Assembly (NCBI GenBank): GCA_947846985.1 | Contig: CANTUZ010000012.1 | Span: 19,058,135-19,122,134 of the forward strand | Length of the DNA: 64,000 nucleotides | Reading direction: 5' to 3' | Origin: Fratercula arctica | Taxonomy: Eukaryota > Chordata > Aves > Charadriiformes > Alcidae | Part shown: positions 37,101 through 52,200 of the stretch, in pieces | Position numbering within the stretch: position 1 is the first letter of the stretch | How the letters are laid out: the number at the start of each line of letters is the position of its first letter | The notes under the pieces: generated by a model | What the model was told of the DNA's origin: nothing | Database searches by the model: none | Seen by the model: the letters and a program-made list of their open reading frames with translations, nothing else | Made by a program: the position numbers and the translations under genes

Positions 37101-37999
37101 CTACACTTAAATAAAGGATGTGTTTATTTAACAAAAGCAAAAAGTCAACAAACAAATAATTAGGTTGTATTGCTCTATGATACTACACTTCTAAGCAACA
37201 CTATCAGAGCTGTGTATTAGAACGTGTATGGAAACAGAAGCAGACTACAATGCAAAGATGACTGAGCATTTTGCACACGGTGTTGTATTGGGTAAAGACA
37301 TTTCTTCACAATGCAGGATGAACTGAAATGAGCCAGTGAGCACAGTAGTTACATAAGCCATTTTGATTTCAGGACCTTCTAATCTTTTTAACTAACAGAA
37401 AGTTACTACAACTATTAGACCAAGGAAGTTTGAAGACAGAAATTTCATAGGTTGAAGGTTTTGTCAGTTTAAAACTTAAAAATCTGTTAACTGATATTAA
37501 GCAAGCATCCTTTTTCTTTTTAAGCAATCTCAGTATACTGTCACGTAAAATTCATCCTCACAGCAGCAAGAACCAAAAAAATCCACACACGGACTCTTAG
37601 ACTTGTACAAATGCAGTTTAGTTTCTAACTAAAATAGCCTTAAAAGTAGTACTAAATAAAGACATAAAGGGGCTTATTTTCATGCACACAGCTCCAAATG
37701 CAGTAAATGCACCACAGTGAAATATGATCAACTCATAAAATTAAGGAAAAAACAAGATGGAAAAGAAATGCTTATCTCATTTAACATCAAATCATGTAAC
37801 TAAGTAATTTTTTGTTCTCTTACATTCCAGGGTAAGGGCAAGATTAATGTATAGGAGTTAGTTTTATTGCATCCATTTAAAGTAACGTATGTTGGCAAAT
37901 TCAGGTACTGAAGCTGTAATAGCTACACAAAACCTGCTACAGATGAAAGATAGGACAAAAGGTGCAAGTGATCAAAGACAGTAGTATTTTATCACTTAC

Positions 38000-38095
38000 C
38001 TCATGATGCAGCTCAGCTATCTGATCTTTCAGTTCTCTGATGTACTGGTTTGAATCAGATTTATTAAGCTGCCCTTGAATTTTTCCTTCTTCTTT
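38000..38095 (-). CDS. EVI5: EVI5 penultimate coding exon
   Basis: A 96-nt exon, 32 codons, phase 0/0. The acceptor is CCAAAACAG and the donor is ATGAG/GTAAGTG. It reads KEEGKIQGQLNKSDSNQYIR and then ELKDQIAELHHE. This is the end of the coiled coil. KSDSNQYI-ELKDQIAEL is an EVI5 signature recalled from the human protein. Confidence 0.95.
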
Positions 38096-38953
38096 CTGTT
38101 TTGGTTAAAAAAAGAATCTTATTCAAATTATTCACAGATATACTATATTAAAAAAATATTTTAAGTGTCTGCATATTTTTGTTGTGAACAGAAGCTATTT
38201 ACAGGCACCACCCAGCACTTTTCATCTGACTGAAGTTACAGCAGGTATCTAGCGGTGTCAGTAGCTCAGACCAAATTGATCCTCTCAATACTAACCATAA
38301 TACAGGCAGGATTCCGTGCAGCAGCATAAAAAATTAACAAAGCTTCAGAGGTGGAATTCGCATCCAATGTACATGAGGTTGCATATGCAACTTAGTAAAG
38401 CATCCCTACAGAATACTGTCTGTAACATTTTAGTATACATTATTTTCACCAATGTAAAGTTTTCATTTAGTAACAAGGAATTTCACTTTGTCTTCAAGTG
38501 ACAAGTAAACAAGGCATTTTCCTTGCATTGTAGAACATGCACTGGGAAACAGTACCTATGACAAGCTTTTCCTCCCTTAAAAAAAAAGAAATTGTAACAC
38601 CTAAAATATTGTGGAATTTATTGTATAGAAGTTCCAGAGACCATAAGTGAAGAAAGGTATGTCCCCTAGCACCAATATTGTGAGAGGTACAGAGAAAAGT
38701 TTGCAAGTAAAAAAAGCCAGAGATGAAAAGGAACGTGAGATTTCCCTTACAACCAAATGCAGCTCCTAAGTTTCAAGATGCTCAAGGAGGTGTCATCTGC
38801 ACTTGAATGCCTGCAACACTAACTTTCAGCTTGTCTCTAAAGGGAATCCTAGTGTGACTGAACTAAATTTGGCAGATCTGAGATAAATAACCACCCTTGA
38901 TGGAGAAGGCAGCCCATGTCTTCAGTTTGGTACTAGTAAGTCAAGAGCAGTAT

Positions 38954-39004
38954 TGGTTTTTTTTGTTTTGGGGGTTTTTTTGGTTGTTTTTTGGGGTTTT
39001 TTTT
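38954..39004. repeat. T/G low-complexity tract
   Basis: Alternating T runs and G runs over about 50 bp (T8, G5, T7, G4, T8 pattern). Simple sequence. Confidence 0.85.
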
Positions 39005-42000
39005 CCCAGCTGAGTAATTTCTGAAGCAGCCACCAGATTTAGAGGACAGAGCACCTTGATTTTTATATAAATCTTTACCTTGACTGTAAGTCACGTACAA
39101 CCAATGTATTACAGAAATACTAATATAATGGGAATATCTGTTTTTAGTACCTGTAGCTCATTTTGCAGAAGTTTTAATTATACTTGAAGAAAGCAAACAG
39201 TTAATTTCAACAACAGGCAAGTTCAAAGTAATTTGCAAACTGAATTTAAATACCTTTTAGAATGAAAGGTGTTAACTATTCCTCAAAATACAAGACAAAA
39301 AGCTTTACCAGAGAGGTTCTTTTAAAACATTGGGGGGAGGGACAATATACCACCTTCCAAACCCTTTGCTGCATGAAGAGAACAACCTTGAGCACTGTCA
39401 GTGTTGGCAATCTCAAAGCAATTTCTCTGATTTCAGACTTTGTTTTTCTTGCAGCAAGGTATGCATTACAATATTACTCGAAACATAACTTTGACATATT
39501 CACTATTAATTCACTGAATCTGCAACATGAGCAGCACAAGATCCTTTAGTGCATAATTCTATAATTGAACCTAGTTTCCAAGGCAACCTATGGCTGAAAT
39601 TAACACACACAAAAAAATTAATATTAACATTACTAATTGTTCCTGTCCTAAATAGGTTAAACCGCCCCCCCAGCCATCATCTCTTTACAAGGATGACTAT
39701 TGGTATTGGAGGAGCCAAAACTGAAGAAATATAACCTGAAGACCAAAAATAATGCTGTCTACATCTGCATATAAAAAAACTTCATTGCTGTAAGAACCTA
39801 AGATTCCAGACAATGAGAATGACCCGATCTCTTGTGGTAGCAGGAATATATGTGAGAAATGCCTAAGTCCTTTCCCTCTGTTTTGAAACCCTGACTTTTC
39901 TGTTTAAGCCTCTTGTTCTATGGACTCCAAATTACTGTGTAATCATACACTGTAGCATCAAAAACAAGAGTAAGGCAAGGTTTTGCTATAAATAGAAGAT
40001 AGGTGCTATATCCCTTTTGAAATGAAAGTGTAATAAATATCTGAGCTTACAATCAAACTGGGTGCACAAGATGACATGAAACAGGCATTCCCAAGTTAAG
40101 TCAGTAAAAATTAACAGCAGAAGCAATAACATTTGCTAGCTTAAGTTTGGCACTGCACAAATAGCTGAAAGCTGTTAGCGCATACCATATAGAGTATACC
40201 ATATTGGGAGTTACACACTAGCATTATATCTAAGTGTTTTTATTGTTATTTTTTATTCCATAAATAACACTGGAAAGTTAATGCAGAGAATGATTCGACA
40301 TTTAAATTTACTCATGGAAGATCCGACTTGAGCTCCAACAAGCTGGAGCTGACTGTGAGGCGTAAGCCTGGCTTGTAAGATCCTCATTATTAGTAAAGGA
40401 CAAATAGATTTCAGTTTTCCTTTCAGAACTAACAGATTCTGTAAAGCTAAAAATTCACAAAAAATGCATTTAGCACAAAAAAGGAACCCTGCAATGTCAT
40501 TTTCTACAAACATACTTTTCAAAGAAAAGTCATGCTGTAACTTCCTCTTGCAACACACAAAACACTAGAGGTCAGAAGCTGATCATTTTAACTGGCTGCA
40601 ACAGAAATCAGGTGTTTCTAGCTAACTAAATAAGCTCATGTTCTATAAGCTACAAAGTCTGTCTACAGTGGGTATTGGAAGGATGACATCAGAGAAATTT
40701 TAGGACAAGCTATCAGAGCCTTCTTCATAGCTGCTGTTCATCTCTGAGCAACAGCAAAGATATATTCCACTTTTTTTTTTTAATAAGCTAAGTTGATCGT
40801 GACAATTTAGTTATTTAAAAGACACTCATGCAGGTGCAGTAGCAAACCACTGGAAAACATGCAGGTGTCAGACACTATAGCATTAAAATATTTTTTAATT
40901 CTTAGCAAAATCATCTAATTTCTAGAATAAATATGTATACAGCTGAAAGTTTTATCTGTCAGGTTATGATCTTTAAGTTGCCCAACATTCTTTAAAACTG
41001 TGAGAAGAGATTGATATTTCTCATGTGTATGTATATTTATTTTCGTACAAGTACAAAATATTACCATGATCTGCAAAAGTATTTCATTTTCCAGTCACAT
41101 TCTGTATTTGCATCAAGTTCAGATTACTTTCTAGTAATTTCCAGCTTCTGAAAAGCATTTGTTAATCAAAGGCAAATTTTAAAGTGAGCATGTTAAATTT
41201 GTTAATAGTATTCTTTAACACTAGTTTTTCTTTAGGGCAGCTTGACAGAAGTCAAAAAGAAAAATTGTTGGCAGGAAAAACTTCGACGTGGCAGCTCCTT
41301 TTACTGTTACAGAAAGCAATATAAACAGCTTTCCCTACTATCTGTTGGTATTTTCTCCAAAAAAATTCTGTAGTTCTAGATTTGCTTCTCAATCTACACT
41401 AGATTGTACAACACATTAGCTATTACTTCCTGATTACCATAAAAGCCTATTTCTTACTGTTTTTATCAAGTGATCTTAATATGATCCTAGGGTCTCTTTT
41501 AAGGAGTAGTGTCAGTGTGTGCGTATCTTGAGACAGTGAAAAGGTCCATCACTGCAAAACAAACCCTATATTCTGCCCCCATGCAGGTTAGACTCCCACT
41601 TGCACATCGTAATTCCAGATTACATTAATATGTGCTTTGGCACTAATCTGTATGCCACTGATTGGTGAAAGCCTCAAAGACAGCAAGCACACTCATGCTC
41701 CAAACATTTATCAACACACATGGGAATTGCACAAAATATTTTATGTTCATGTTTCATTTAGTAGCTTAGTTAAGAAAGCTTGAGCAGCTTCAGCTTTAAT
41801 TTTTCAGTTTCAAATATAATACCATATTATATAGATACAATTTCTAACTCTTGAGGCTGACCTAGTCCTGAGGCAACTGATATTGTTATCAGAGTTACCA
41901 TTTGTTCTTAGGTCAGAATCTGAATTAAACTTGGCCAAGAAAGAGGGACAGGGAATTAGCTAGATTGCAAGTGACACGGAGGTGGGACAGAAATTGAAAA

Positions 42001-42660
42001 GTGAAGATAGAACAGGTACTGAATGGAACTGAAACAAAAGGTAAAGACCTTAGACAATAACACTGATGGATTCTTGCAGATTTCATCTTCAGCCCACTAT
42101 CTGCAGGATATGGCTGTTGCATTTATTTAGTTAGTTGATGTACTGCAGGGCAATTGAAGATAATAATCTTCCAGGAATAACTACTAGCCCTCTATCATTC
42201 ATTTGCTTCTCTGGGGATGCATGTTTTCCATTCTTCCTATTCTACTGCTGCCATTATTCATTTTGCTTCCAGGTATCATGACCCTCTAAAGAGCAGATTA
42301 ATTCATTTCTCCTCCTGAGTGTCCAACAGCATATATTGAAAAGGTTTCTAGGCTCAGGCAGGAAGAAATCACTATTGTATGGATTAAGTCTTGTCTGGCC
42401 TCAGACACCTCAGCCTAAGAACCAGCTAGGGCAGATGGAAGCTCAACTACTGAGATTAGGGTTTCTACTTCTATTAAATTACATTTTCACATGCTCTGGC
42501 TGCAAACTGGTCTAGCTTCCTCATAAATTACTAGACAGCCCCATTGACATAACAAAAAGTTAAGTTACTTTAATGTAGCTTGAGTTAATTTATTGAATGC
42601 TTTCTATTGTAGCATTTACTTCAGTAGGAACTGCGCATTTCACTCTGCATTGGTTTTACA

Positions 42661-42708
42661 CTGTGCTTGAATAGTTTTGTACTGCTGTGCTTGAGTAGTT
42701 TTGTACTT
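42661..42708. repeat. 24-bp tandem duplication, imperfect
   Basis: Copies at 42661-42684 and 42685-42708 (ctgtgcttgaatagttttgt versus ctgtgcttgagtagttttgt) differ at two positions. Confidence 0.9.
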
Positions 42709-45700
42709 CTGAAGAAAACAGGTCAACTGTACTGGTTCAAAAGTGAATGTTAAGACTCCACTTATAATTTAAAAGTCTTTAAGGTATGAACATCACATCT
42801 TTTAAAAGGAAATAGCATAAGCAATTAGTTATCTCTCTTCATGATGTTTGTTGTTTTTTTTTTTTAATCTAAGATTATACACATAGGATGTGGGTTGTTG
42901 GTTTGTTTTTTTTGAGGGGGAGCACTATTAGAGAAAATCCGTGGTATCTGGGGAGGTCACGGCACAAAGAAGAATAGCTCATCTCTAGGCAAATACTAGC
43001 CTTTTTAAGTTTAAAACAAATATACAGTGAAAAAGCCAGATAACATATCAATAAGCAAAGCGTGAGTATTATCAGAACAGCAAAATAATGAAAGCTAGCA
43101 AGTTCTGGAATCTAGGAATTTTGTTTGTTTTTTTTTTTTTTTAAAAACAGTACCAAAACCAACTCCCAGTCATATGTGAATGAATCTCTACATCAGTTTC
43201 CCTGGGGTACTGCTTCTGCATATTGGCACCACTGCAGTACCTACCTCCTCTTCCCAGAAGGGTTTTTAGAAGAATAATGCCAGTCGGTGTTACATTGTAA
43301 TTAAAGAGACATCCTCTTGATTTTGCAGCTGTTAAAGATTAATAACTTCCCCCCAGTCTTATTGTCTCTTCCAAGAGACCAGCTCCACCAGCACTAACAG
43401 GGTTAGAAAACCCCATATCAGGGAAACAAACACCCTACCAGGCAGGTATCACCTCTGCTCAAGGAAAAGGTACTTTTAACAACAGTTTAAGCAGCTGATT
43501 CGCAATCCAACCTCCTGCCTCAGAGGTTGTGTATAGAGAGGGAGTAGCACAGGCAGCGAAGCAGGAAGTGAGCCGTACAGATCAAAAAATCAGCTGCTAA
43601 AACAGAACTCACTTAGGCCCCTTCAGTTTGGGAAGCTCTCATCTCTCTCATCCTGCTCTGAAGTACTAGAGTGACTATACTTGCATGCATACTACACAGA
43701 GTGCCTGAGAAGAAGTATCTGTTCCCCAAAAATTTTCTTCTTAGAATAAGGAAATGTTCTGCCCACCAAAAAGTATCAGTTAGATTCATGGTTGTAATAT
43801 CATACTTAAATCCTCCTCTGTTTGGCTTTCTAAGAGAAAAAATACTTTTCTGTACCTTCCAAAGGAGCAGCCAGTCTCAAGAAACACACCCGATGCCTAC
43901 TGAGAACTGCTGAGCACATGGAGACCTTCCAAACTCAATCAGCACAGGACCAGGATGCACAGCTGGTAACACAAGAGTGCAGGGACAGACTGCTTCAAAG
44001 AATGGTGATCTTAAATACTAGAAACCATTACTGTATCTTAAACTGCGCCCCTCACACCCCCACCCCCCCAAAAAAAAAAAAATTCAAGTGTATAGTCATG
44101 ATAAAACCACGTTTAAATAATAAATAAATAAATCACTGGAAACCACCTGGAACGCACTGGAGGCCTGAAGCCTGCTTTTGCTGCTCAACCAAGAAAGGTC
44201 TAAGACACAGAAGAACCATGTAATCAAATTTGAGTTGCAGGTGTTTCATCCCAAGAGAAGCACAAGTAAAGTTTTCTAAAACACTTGATGATCAAATCAG
44301 AGTAGGAAAAGAAATACACGTCAACAAGAAAATAGGCCATTTTAAATAATAAGAAAGCACCTAGGGTTATCTTCACTTTAATAACTGCAAAATTAAAAAC
44401 ACAGAAAACCAAAACCAATGGTTTTGCTGTTCCTCAGATAACAGCATATCATCTTTACTAGAAAGATCTAGAGGGTAGGGCATTTCCCTAACACCCTTAG
44501 TTGATTTCTTTTGACTTAGAAATATTTACTTGGTAACAAACTGTCTCAGCCTCTTTTCAGGGGAGGCTTTTAAATTTTTACTCTGTGGCAAAAGACACTG
44601 CATTAAAAATGTAAATGAAGTTTATTCAGAAGGGTAAATGTGGTAACTAGTGTCCTTTCAGTGACTTTACAGTGACTCATTCTAGACTTTCAAAAAACAC
44701 ATCACTAACATCACACACCACTATTGATAAGAGTAAAAAAAAAAAGTTTCCTGTAATTTGAAAAGATGGAAACAATTTCTTTACTCAACAGTCAGTACTT
44801 GAAAAAGTTATTAAACAGAGGTCATAGAAAGGCTTCATTCTAACGAAACAGTGCTAAAAGTTTAAACTGTGGGGGAGAGAACTAGCACAATCATGGATTT
44901 CCTTTACAGTTGTTCTCAAAGCAGTTTTGACATGGTTAGAGATAGGGCAAATATGACATAATTCTCGGAATCTGCCAGGAAACACATCAGAAGGAAGTGA
45001 TGTTACCCCCGTCCAGATCAACCTAATGAAGAATTAATTCTTACAGATAGTTTTTGCTTTGAAATTACTCAGGCCTAAAAACAGTTTTCTACATTACAAG
45101 CATGCTCAACCCCAACTCAAACCAGACACAGAGAATTTTAAGAGGATACTACAAGTCACCAGCCTGAACAGAAATGGAGGGAGAGGGATTAACCCGGAGA
45201 GCAGAGACTGCAGCTGACCCATCTCCGCTTCCTCACTCCGTCTACAGTTTGACTGGCCTAATGCTCCTCACCCTAGCCTGCTGATTGACTCTAGCTTGCA
45301 ACTGATTTAACCTTGCCTGAATTTCTCCAAAGCCTTTGTCTCTCATTTAGTCTGTCCTTCCTTCAACTATTGCAGAGAAAGCAATAGGGAAAAAAAAAAA
45401 AAACCAAAACAAACGAAACACCACCAAGGGACCAACAGAATTGCCCAGATGCGATTAGAAGGAACTCTCGCTATTAGGCCAGAAGGGTAGTGAAGCTTGG
45501 TAGACTTTTCTTGGCAGCTTTAGGAAAGCACACACAAGCTAAAAGCAATAGGGTTTTAAAGGCTTATATTAAGAAGTTAAAAGCATTTGCTTGTTGCAGT
45601 TTGAAGCTATCAGACCAGTTCAGCTGAAAACAAGAAAGACTAACTCCCTGAGGAAACAAACCTGAGGTTTTGCTGATTGACTACAGACATAAAGGGAGAC

Positions 45701-48700
45701 AATATCCATTCCTCAGTCCTGGCTCTCTATATCTTACAAACAATGGGACAAAAGGGGTCAGAGTGTGCATGTAGCTTGGCCAAAACAAGTCATTTAGTTA
45801 TAGGATGCGAACCTCTAGCCTTTGTGAGAAAGTGGAACATATCATATTGAAAAGAACAGCTTCTCCCCAGCATGGAGGTACAAAAAATAGTAGCCCAGCC
45901 ATCCAAAATCCATCCTTCATTTTTCAGTAATTTGGTCAAATGTCCTGCTCAAAGCCCAGAAGCCTGCTAAATACTTCCAAGTCATGTTTGCTTACCAAGG
46001 GTTTTATAAGCTGAGCTGGCAAGTGAGAGAAAAAGAAGAAGAGAAAACAAAAGCTGACAAAACTAAACCTTTGTTTATACATGACTTCAGGATTTTTCTT
46101 TGTCACTTCTGGGGCTTTGGTATATGCACCGTAAGTTAAACTTCAGTTACACTTCAATTTAGTGTTATTTTTGGTAAGGAACAGACTCATACATTTCTTT
46201 TGTTTAAGAATATCCATCATGTATTGGACTATTCTTTGTACTTCAATACGCTTCCACAAAAGTTTAAAAGCTTAGCATCAGGAACTAAATGCCTGACCAA
46301 GATAAGATGGCATTCAGAATATATAAAAAATAACTTCCTAACACCATAATACAATGACATCTTGCTGCAGAATTACATTACTATTAAATGGTAGAACTAT
46401 CTCCTCTCTCTCTGTCATTACTAACCAAAACTAAGAGTGACCCAGAAACTGTGATTTAAATCTAGCATTTGTCTGTGCAACGTCAGAGCAGTTCTTATGT
46501 GGGAGTAGTGATACTCTGCATTACAAATTTAACAACAGTGTCTTGCACCTACACCTACATGAACATTTAAAAGAAAACTTGCACAATTTAGGTTAAGCAT
46601 CGCTACGGACCATGTGGACCTAGCACTCAATCCCTAGAGCTTCTTAGAAAAACACCATGCCCCTCAAAAAAAGGAAGGTTATGTGGTAAGTTAACTTCCT
46701 CCCTTCATCTTTATCAGCTTTGAAACAGTATGACAAGCAGACCTATTTGTGATGCTCTGTGTTAATAGCACAATTACTTTGAGACTTTTTATAGTTTACA
46801 GGCTTTGTGAGTTAAGGTTTTCCAACTCCATTATTACTTTTTTTTTGGTGCAGGTGTTTCAGAGGCCTTTGAGCATGAGTACCCAAAAAGGAAGTTTTGA
46901 TCGTAAGTTTCATATTTGCTGGCAAAAACACACTGGTCAAAAATATCCATTTGCTTACAAAAATCTTACAAAAAATAAATCTGTACAGTCCAATAAAAGC
47001 ATTTTAACTCAAATCTAGCATACCAAAAATAAGTAAATTGACATTAGAGGTACTTATTTCCATTAAATCACTTTTGTTTAAATGTCTTTATACAGTTAAC
47101 ACTCAAAACTTCTATGCCACAACTGAAGTTGTATTTCAGGCTAGTGTAAGTTTGAGATCAGTAGTTCACCAAAAGCCTAACAGACAAACACATTAAATCA
47201 GAAACATGAAACACAGCCGCAGAATGACTTCAGACTATATACAAAGAAAGTACAGCCATTCTCATCTGTGCAGAAAAATCAAGAATCTTACTAAGAGACT
47301 ACAGATCAAGAAGTCATTAACAGGTGATCCTCTGAGAACACCAAAAAGATTGGAACTTGAAATGCAGTTAATTAGGAAGCAAAAAACAAGGCCACCTAGC
47401 ACATGAGAAAAACGGAAAAACATAACTAAAGATTGCATCATGCAAAGTACTAAGTGTGAAAAGGAAGGCGAGATGATGTGGATAAACAAGCAAACATAAG
47501 ACAGTGCAATACCATGACAAAACAGGGACGGAATAATTTTTGGTTGTATTAGCCAGAGTCATGAAATAGATTACATTCCTGCACTTAACTTTTTACCTGT
47601 CTCGTGATAGGATAGCATAAAAGTCTTCACGCAATTCTGGCACCCATAGCTTAAGCAGAAATATGGAAAGGGAACAGGAGATCACTATAAAGTGATTGAG
47701 CACTGATGATTTGATCAGTCAAGCAACAGAAAACCAACTCAGATGTATTTACATTAAAAATGAACACAATTCTAATTGGGTGACAGCTATCAGAAAAAAA
47801 ACCTGATCATTATGGGATTCACCATTTCTTCATTTCATAAAATCAAGACCAGAGTACTTTTTAGAGACACCTATCAGTCAAACAATTATGGCATTTAAAG
47901 TCTCTGCTAAAGTAAAAATAATGCAAAATGAGTACTGGCTCCTAATGTACAAAATCACATTGTTTGAAGTAACCCTTAAAATATTATAATTTTTTTTAGT
48001 AAAATGCTAACACATGAGTCTAAGATTGACTTAAACTCAGCTATTCTGTTGTTATCTTACTAGATAAATGATTCATATGCAATGTTTACTGTACTTACCT
48101 AAGTATTTCTAATGTACTGATCACAGCACTATCTAAGCATTACATAATTAAAAGAAACGATTGCTTTATCTTTTAATAAATGTAGTGCCTGCTGCACTAG
48201 AGGAAAAATATTCAAAATGAAAATTCTTTATGCAAGCTCCATTAAATTTATTTGTACATTCCATATATGAAGAGATTAAAAAGATGCAAGTAGTTGAGAA
48301 ATCACAGGGAAAAGAACGCTTTGACACAATACAGTAACGTCATCACCTTGAAAGAAAGATTTCAGAGGGAAGACAGACACTAGCAATACCAATTTAAAAG
48401 GGAAAAAACAGTAAACTAGAGAAATCACTAGCTTGTAACTTAGGAATAACAACCAAGAAAACCTTTGGAGATGGGCACAGCAGAATTCAGGCAGGACCAC
48501 AGTATATGAGTATAGGAAGGACAGACATCCAGTATAGGAAGTAAGACATCATGATTTCTCAGAGCCAAGCAAATATGAAGAACAGTCATTTATGGTTCTC
48601 TCAAAGGAGTAGTGAGTTCATGAGACAGTGAAAGTTCTAAAAGGAACCGAAAGCATAAGGAACAACACAAAGGCCAAAGGATGCATCTTCAGATCCTACG

Positions 48701-49183
48701 GTGACATGGTAGCAGTAAATAACATTTCTGTTTTCAAGATTTACATGAAGGGAGTTTTACAACAAATTCTCCAATACTGGTCATAGCAGAAGAGTAAGCA
48801 CAGAAAAGAATGGATGCTGGAATCAAAATATGTGCATTTTTTCTGGACAGAGGATGTTTTCAAACTTACCTATTAATTGACAACTTTTGCTAATTACAAG
48901 ACAAAAAATAAATACAAAAGGCAGAGTTTAAAAGAGTGTTGTCTGTAGCATGGTTATTGTACAAGAGCAATTATTTACAGCTCAAACGTATACCCATAAT
49001 ATAGATTTAAGGCCTTTGCTTATAGAGGACGCACATACAGCCATATAGTATTATCCCACTTTGCAAAGCAGTGCCTTGTAGTCACAATAGGTTAATATGT
49101 AAAGAATGTGGAGGAAAAAGAAAACCACAAAGTACAAAGAGTAATCAGTATCAAGTTACACATTTAATGCCATCACTTGTTAC

Positions 49184-49279
49184 CTGGATTTCTAATTCAG
49201 CAATATGCTGTTGGAGTTCAGCTACAGCTGCAATGCGGTCTGCCTCGCGGAGCCGTACTGCCATCACTTCTTCTTTACT
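49184..49279 (-). CDS. EVI5: EVI5 coiled-coil exon
   Basis: A 96-nt exon, 32 codons, phase 0/0. The acceptor is TTCTTTCAG and the donor is CCAG/GTAACA. It reads SKEEVMAVRLREADRIAAVA and then ELQQHIAELEIQ. This is a shortened fourth copy of the module (VMAVRLREAD, then LQQHIAELE). The CpG-containing codons CGG-CTC-CGC make it stand out from the AT-rich introns. Confidence 0.95.
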
Positions 49280-52200
49280 CTGAAAGAAGTAACAGATGGA
49301 AGCTAAGAAATAATGTTTCAGTTGATTAAAGACTATGCATTGCTTTTACACAAAATCATGTAAGTAAAGAAAACTTAATACACTGCTGTGTGAAATATAC
49401 CTGTTGATAAGGCATATTCTACAGAACACAAATTTAATTTTAACACATAGAATTGTGGAATCATCTAATATAAATTCTAAACTATAACAATCTAAAAAAA
49501 AAATCTGTGTAGTTTTGAAAACATGCTGTTACCAATTTCCATGTCCAGAAAACAGCTGTCTTGTGTTCCCGAAGTGTTATATTATAAATTAAGAAAAAGT
49601 ATCAACATAACAAAAAAACCAGCTCATGCTTCAACTTCTGACTTTATATATAAACAGCAAAGCTACACGAGGGTTACTTATTTCACCATTCTGTCTAAAA
49701 AAATAAAAAAACAAACACAAAAGCACAGATATTCTCAACCTCGTTTAAGTCTAGCTATCTTAGTCACAGTACACAATAAAAATTTGCAAGACAGTTTAGA
49801 ATAAAATTCTAATGCCCATAACCTACAATCAGATTCCTGGTGTAAGTTTAACCTTTAAGTTTGCCTATAAATGACAGACAGTTTGAGTTTGGAGAAGAAA
49901 TAAGGACATTCCCTTATTTCTGTTTCATGAGGCAAGTCCTCAAGACTTCAGAGAACAAAATATATTGTCAGCACCTTGGTACAACCACAGAGAGAAAACA
50001 GTGACAGATACTGAGCGAGCAATACTTTCAGATGGAGTACAAATAATTCTGGGGAAGAGACAGACTAGGCTCAGGTACACCTACCTTTATGGTAGACTGA
50101 TGTAACACTGCAAACTGTAGTTACTGTAAATCAGTTTCAGTATTTCAGTTATTTTAATGTGTGCTTCAAACTAACATTAGTTAACCATTCTTCATTAAAC
50201 AGTTGGTTGAGACTGACTTGAACATGCCAAAGCTTATCTATCATAGCTACTTGAAAACATGCTGTTTGTTTTAAAAAAAGATTCTTGTAACGAAGGTGCA
50301 TCATCTACAGGATCCAGTTAACAGCATCTATAATCAGTGGAGTCCATTTCAGAGGAAGCCAACATGTGGCAGCCAAAGTTTAGCCATTATTGCTAAATTC
50401 TGCCGCACAATTGCTCGAATGAAGCCAAACCCACAGGATTGCACGTATTTAACTGAAAGCTAAAGGACAGACTGGCTTTGTTTGACTTTGGTATCTGAGA
50501 TGAGTCAATAGTGTTGCTGTAGATGGCACTGATGCTTTCCCGCTGAAACAGACCATGTTCTCAATAATTACCACAGAAGCCGATACGGTAGGAAAGACAT
50601 GACTGGGGTGGGGGCACAAATCTTATGTTGTAAATTCTTTAGCAAAACTGACTAGAAAGATCAGTGCTGTGTTTCAAGAAGCAATTTGAAAATAAATCCT
50701 TGCTGCAGAAGCAGTAGTCACATAAAATAAGGAAAAAACGTAACTGTAACACACCAGTGACGGAAAACAGTTGCCATATAGGTGATACGAGATGCAACTT
50801 GCTACAAAAATTTTAATTTCTGCTTACATACTTTAAGCTATCTTTCACAGAAAAATACAAGCTCCAGAAATAATGTACCACTTCTTTCTGCATAGAAAAA
50901 ATAATTGGGGAGTTGAAAATAATTTTTTTTTTTTTTTTTATACACCTCTTCAAGTAGAAATATTGCTACCTATCCAGATGCAGTGACAGAAATAAAACTA
51001 GAGCATGATTTCAGTTTTCAGGAAGAAAAAAAAAAAAACCAACAAAAAACCAAACATTAGTTTCTAATGGAGTCGGGAACAACAAACTTGCTAGATTTAA
51101 GGAGATGCAAGGTGGAATTTTTAAAAGTATTTAGTACTAGAAAAACTTAACATTTGTCTGTATTGCTCCATGACGTTACCTGAAAGATTACTAAAAAATT
51201 TTCTTCATCAGTTTTGAAACATATTAAATAGCTTTATTTCAGGTATTTACACAGCAGTACTGTCTTTTCAATTCAACCTACCTGCTATTATCTGCATTTC
51301 AAGCCAAATCTAAGTTGGTAGCAACCCTATATAGTAAAGTCACAGATACTGAACCTACTTCTAGAAGGACTGTAGGTGTGACAAGCCTGCTGCTCTGCTG
51401 GAGGCTAGGCCTTCACACTTGTAACATATGCCTTACATAGTAGTCATAGGACACCCTGGTTTCTTGTACACCCAGTTAGTATAAAAAAAAAGCCAGTAAC
51501 GTTGCAAGGTTTTGGCTTAACAAGCATAACAATGTTTCTCTTTCTACTTTAAACTTCTATTTTCTTTCAATTCACTTTAAAATTAAAAATCTCGTTTTCC
51601 TTACACAGTGAAATAACCTTAAAGGATCTCAAGCAGGAATTTCCTTCATTTATTGCGCTACAGAGGTGGGAAGACGAGAACCTAAAACAGTCTCTTCTAT
51701 AACAAGAAAAAGTGAAAGCATTTGGCATGAATCTTAGATTAAGCTAAAAATCATGCTTCCTGTAGTTTGAATGTGGAGAGCAAGGGACGGGAAACTAAAT
51801 GACAATCCTTACAAATCAACTGTCAATGGAAAATGGCTTTTTATATCCTCTCATTTTTCACTTAACTGTCTATTATCATAGAGTTTGAAACTGAACAGTT
51901 TTTCATAAATTTGAAACAGCAATAGGAAGCTCAATACCAAGTTATGTCCCATTTAAGGAGTGGGAGAACACTGAAACTTGCGTATATATTTTACTCTTTT
52001 TATAGTCAACATAAAAACTTTGGAGTATTGACTACACCCTCTGAGTCTCCTAAGGATTAATGAGGACATTCAGTATCAAAAAACAATCAAACAAAAGAGT
52101 TATGGGTTATATGAAAAGACATGTCACCAAGATCGTGAATGTTTTAAAAAAATCAGTAAGAATAATCTCAGCATTAAAAAAAATAGCACTTAGGAAACCA

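Larger units (their letters stand above)
17109..37999 (-). other. EVI5: EVI5 last intron (20.9 kb)
   Basis: AT-rich intron. Recognised contents are a CR1 fragment (about 19640-20225, plus), an older CR1/L3-like fragment (about 20945-21830, minus), and a poly(A)-poly(G) tract at 28082-28103. There is also a GC-richer patch at about 30055-30310 and several A/T homopolymers. Open frames of up to 94 codons are scattered on both strands without homology I can name. No extra EVI5 exon is needed, because ELHHE joins IKCLKG as in the known protein. Confidence 0.85.
38096..49183 (-). other. EVI5: EVI5 intron (11.1 kb)
   Basis: AT-rich, with no interspersed repeat that I recognise. It holds a T/G low-complexity tract at 38954-39004, an imperfect 24-bp tandem duplication at 42661-42708, C/A homopolymers at about 44058-44083 and an (AAAT)n stretch at about 44114-44133. 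Open frames such as 40253-40558 (101 aa, minus) show no known motif. Confidence 0.8.

Noticed and set aside
40253..40558. 101-aa minus-strand frame in an EVI5 intron
   Set aside because: No recognisable motif, no splice context, expected by chance in 64 kb.
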